Shown here one piece after another: positions 61,441 to 64,000 of a stretch of DNA of 64,000 nucleotides. The stretch lies in NCBI GenBank assembly GCA_025345505.1, contig JANVCC010000049.1:8213568-8277567 (forward strand), given 5' to 3'. The translations under genes and the position numbers were made by a program. Positions within the stretch are counted from its first letter, which is position 1, and each line of letters opens with the position of its first letter. The DNA is from Todiramphus chloris collaris. Its lineage: Eukaryota > Chordata > Aves > Coraciiformes > Alcedinidae. A model generated the notes under the pieces. The model did not search any database, was not told where the DNA came from, and worked only from the letters and a program-made list of their open reading frames with translations.

Positions 61441-62560
61441 ATCCAAGCTTGGCAAACACTTTTGCTGATGTGAAGCCAGTGCCTTTCGTGGTTCTCAGTG
61501 CAGCGTTTGAGAGCACAATATAGATGGCGCAACCGGCTGATTAAATGTGCAGGAGCCTCCCAAGATACCATTTCATTTGGAATGCTGACATTTATATTTG
61601 ACATTCTAATAAGTGTGGGGCCTTTTTTTTTCTTTTTTTTTTAATTAGTTCTCGAAAGGGTGCGGGTCATACACAGCTACACAATGAAGTTCCCCCTAGA
61701 ATAGGTATGATTCAAACAGATGACTCCCGGCCAGACTTCCTAACCCATCTACCTTGCAGCGGAGCCTCGAAGCCAAATTAATTAGAGGCCACCCACAAGT
61801 AGAGATGCGAGAGGCGTAGGTGAATCTCTGCCCATTCATCCCCCACCACATCTGCTGAGATCTCAACGTACACACTAAGGATGAGTGGGAGGGCTCTGGT
61901 GATAAATAAATGACTCGATTCCTTTCGTTTCGACACCAAAACGCAGCCAGACAGCGAGGCCAAGTAGTAAACAATAGTAGTAATGCGGGGGGGGATGGAA
62001 TTAAAAGCAGCATATAAGATGCCTCAATGAAGAGGTGTGATTGTTGGCAAAACAAGCCCTGCTTGGGTTTATGGGATGTACAGAGTCTTTTTATTAGGGA
62101 TACTTTTTGCTATTAGCGTAATAAAAAAGAACCAATTGTTTCTGCCATCTGAGAAAACTCTTGGTGGAACAGGCAGAAATCCAGGAATAATTAAGAAAAT
62201 AATAGTGCACACCCAACAAGAAAAACACTATTTGTTTAAAGGTGAAATCCCTCCAGAATACTCGGTAGTGACTGCGTTTCTTTCAAAAGGGGGGGAAAAC
62301 CCCTTCTAAATGAAAAGCAGCAGCCATCAGCTAGTTTCTGAGATCTCGAGTGGAAAAAGTGCAGGGCTGCAATACCCTTTAGTGGTAAGACTTTTTCCGT
62401 TTTCACTGCTCTTATCAGCCTTTGCAAGTTGCAAAATAATAAGTGTTTTGCCCTTACATGTTTCCATCGGAGGATCAGAAGCGCTTCACAGAGCAGAATT
62501 AATTGAGCTTCACTGCTCACCTGTGAGAGCAGCGCAATTATTTAGCAGCAGCGTTTGGGG
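61440..62560. promoter_or_regulatory. Candidate conserved non-coding element (AT-rich, homeodomain-type motifs)
   Basis: Unlike the CTG/CAG-rich sequence before it, this block is AT-rich and high in complexity. It has AAATTAATTAGAGG at about 61773-61787, repeated TAAT/ATTA motifs and few open frames. Such blocks upstream of a CpG-island gene are often distal enhancers. This is inference from texture only, since no alignment is available. Confidence 0.25.
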
Positions 62561-63229
62561 TTTTTTTTTTTTTGCTGTTTCGGGTGGGGGTAGAACTAAA
62601 AACTTAAACAGGAAGATTAAAAACCCACCAAGCCAACAAGAGATTTCAGAGCTTTGCCCATTTCCAACGATGGATGTGACAAACTTGGAGGTTTCTGACC
62701 TCCAGATCTGGGTTCTCCCTCAGAAGGGACCACTTTGCCACAGCATAATTTCTCCCCAGGCCTCAGTCTGCCAGACTTCACGTCCTCGCAAGCTCTGACT
62801 CTGAACAGATTAAAAAAGCCTTCAGAACATCAAGTCTCCAAAGCACCCATCTTTCCTGCAAGTGTGTCATGGTGCCAGCCTGTGCTCAGGATGTGTGCCG
62901 TGGGTTCCAAAATCCTGCTCCCGTCGCTCCAGTGTGACCCTGGGCAGATTATAAAGCTGTGCCAGCTGCACGCAGGAACACAGCAGGGAACCTCTCCCCG
63001 GCCGGGGGGTCAGGGAAAGGAAGGCTGCGATCCCTGTTTGCGGAGAACTTGAGCATCGCAGTAACGGGGGAAAAAAGCCCCAATTCTAAACCTCACTCTG
63101 ATATCCTGTGCAGTGCACGGACAGAGACACGCACAGAATAACAAGAGAACAGCTTTTTACCCAACGAGGACTAAAAAGCATCCTCGTTCCTCTGGATGGT
63201 TTGTAAGAGGCCGCAAAGGGAGGGCAGAG

Positions 63230-64000
63230 GCAGAGGAGCCGAGCTGTTTGCACGGCGGGCAAAGCTGGGTTTCCCCGGCCATCCCGCACAGCACCTGGGC
63301 TCTGTTTTCCTTTTCCTCCCGTTGCGGGTTTTGGCCGCTGCGGAGGCGCAGAAGTCGCAGCTCGCGGCGCCAGGGCCAGGGCAGGTGAATCTCCTCCCCG
63401 GGCCCCGCACGACGCCCTGCCGCGCTGCCCGGCCGCCCCGCGCCAGCCGCCACCTCCACGCGGGAACGGGCCCGCGGGGATGCTCATCTCCCGCCCCTGC
63501 CGTCCTGCCCCAGAGCGGCCGGTACCGGGAGACGCCGGCAGCACCGTCCCGCCCCTCACCGCCCCGTCCCGAGCACAGCCCCCCCGCCCCGCCCCGCCCC
63601 GCCCCACGCCCGTCCCCGCGGCCGCGGCCGTCCCCGTCCCGCCCCGGCGGGCGGCGCTGCCCCCGCCCCCGCTCCCAGCAGCCCTTGCAGCCGCCTACAA
63701 TGAAATTTGCGAAGTTTTTTCGGTTTCGGCGCCATTTTCGAGTGGACTCGGAGGTGAGGAGGGAGGGCGGGCAGGGCGGCGGGGCCGAGGCGCCGCGGGA
63801 GGCCGACCGCCGCTTCCCCCCCCACCTTCCCGCTTCCCCCCCCACGGGCGGGACGGCCCAGCCCGGCACGGCACGGCTCGGCCTGGCCCGGCAGGGCAGG
63901 GGTACGGGGCGGCTCGGGGAGGGGGCCGGCGGGACGGGAGCTCTGCGCTGTGCGTTGGGGGAGGTGGGGGGCACGGCGCGGCCCCCTCCCGCCGCCTCCC
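63230..64000. promoter_or_regulatory. CpG island at the right edge, promoter of an unidentified gene
   Basis: Dense CpG with tandem GC boxes (CCCCGCCCCGCCCCGCCCC around 63585-63605) continues to the edge. A GCCATTTT YY1-type core lies at 63731-63738. On the minus strand 63715-63729 reads CCGAAACCGAAAAAA, similar to an interferon-stimulated response element (GAAANNGAAA). The island could serve a + gene, a - gene or both. Confidence 0.8.
63700..63753 (+). CDS. Possible first coding exon of an unidentified gene (18 codons, partial)
   Basis: ATG at 63700 opens a frame that reaches a good GTGAGG donor at 63754. The peptide MKFAKFFRFRRHFRVDSE is basic and aromatic. I chose this start because it is the only ATG next to a strong donor inside the island. 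I do not recognise the protein. It may instead be leader sequence, with coding exons beyond the window. The context (A at -3, A at +4) is moderate. Confidence 0.3.

Noticed and set aside
63556-63825. Minus-strand frame containing MAPKPKKLRKF in the right CpG island
   Set aside because: ATGGCGCC here is better explained as a YY1-type promoter motif, and the downstream frame becomes GC low complexity without a convincing donor.

Overview
The window is vertebrate nuclear DNA, almost certainly from a bird. It has GT-AG spliced exons separated by long introns, CpG-island promoters, and several CR1 LINE fragments of the avian type. The only gene I recognise with confidence is PABIR2 (FAM122B), a PP2A-B55 inhibitor family member. 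It lies on the + strand from 4898 to 13651 in ten coding exons. Conceptual splicing gives a clean 284-residue protein.

Layout. At 1-4299 (minus strand) is the 5' part of a second PABIR-family gene running off the left edge. It has a first exon at 4184-4299 and a diverged second exon at 593-671, and its sequence most resembles PABIR3 (FAM122C). The two genes are head-to-head. Their start codons face each other across about 600 bp of CpG island that forms a nearly perfect 434-bp-arm palindrome (4160-4593 and 4604-5037) around a 10-N gap. I found only two mismatches between the arms. The arms contain both first exons and both presumed 5' leaders, so the two proteins would share an identical N-terminus. 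The palindrome may reflect gene conversion or an assembly fold-back; exon 2 shows that the second gene itself is real. From 13652 to about 15.5 kb (possibly 17.3 kb) is the PABIR2 3' UTR.

From about 17 kb to 63 kb I see no coding gene. This stretch holds five CR1 remnants (24.2 kb on +; 29.8-32.2, 34.5, 50.6 and 54.8 kb on -), simple and tandem repeats, two small CpG-rich patches (20.9-21.1 and 51.4-51.8 kb), and an AT-rich block near 61.4-62.6 kb that could be a conserved non-coding element. At 63.2-64.0 kb a second large CpG island begins. It carries a possible 18-codon first exon of an unidentified + strand gene that continues off the right edge.

Functional picture. The left end is a divergently transcribed pair of PP2A-B55 regulator paralogues under a shared promoter. 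The rest is an avian intergenic interval ending at the next gene's promoter. No tRNA, rRNA, CRISPR or prokaryotic-type system is present.
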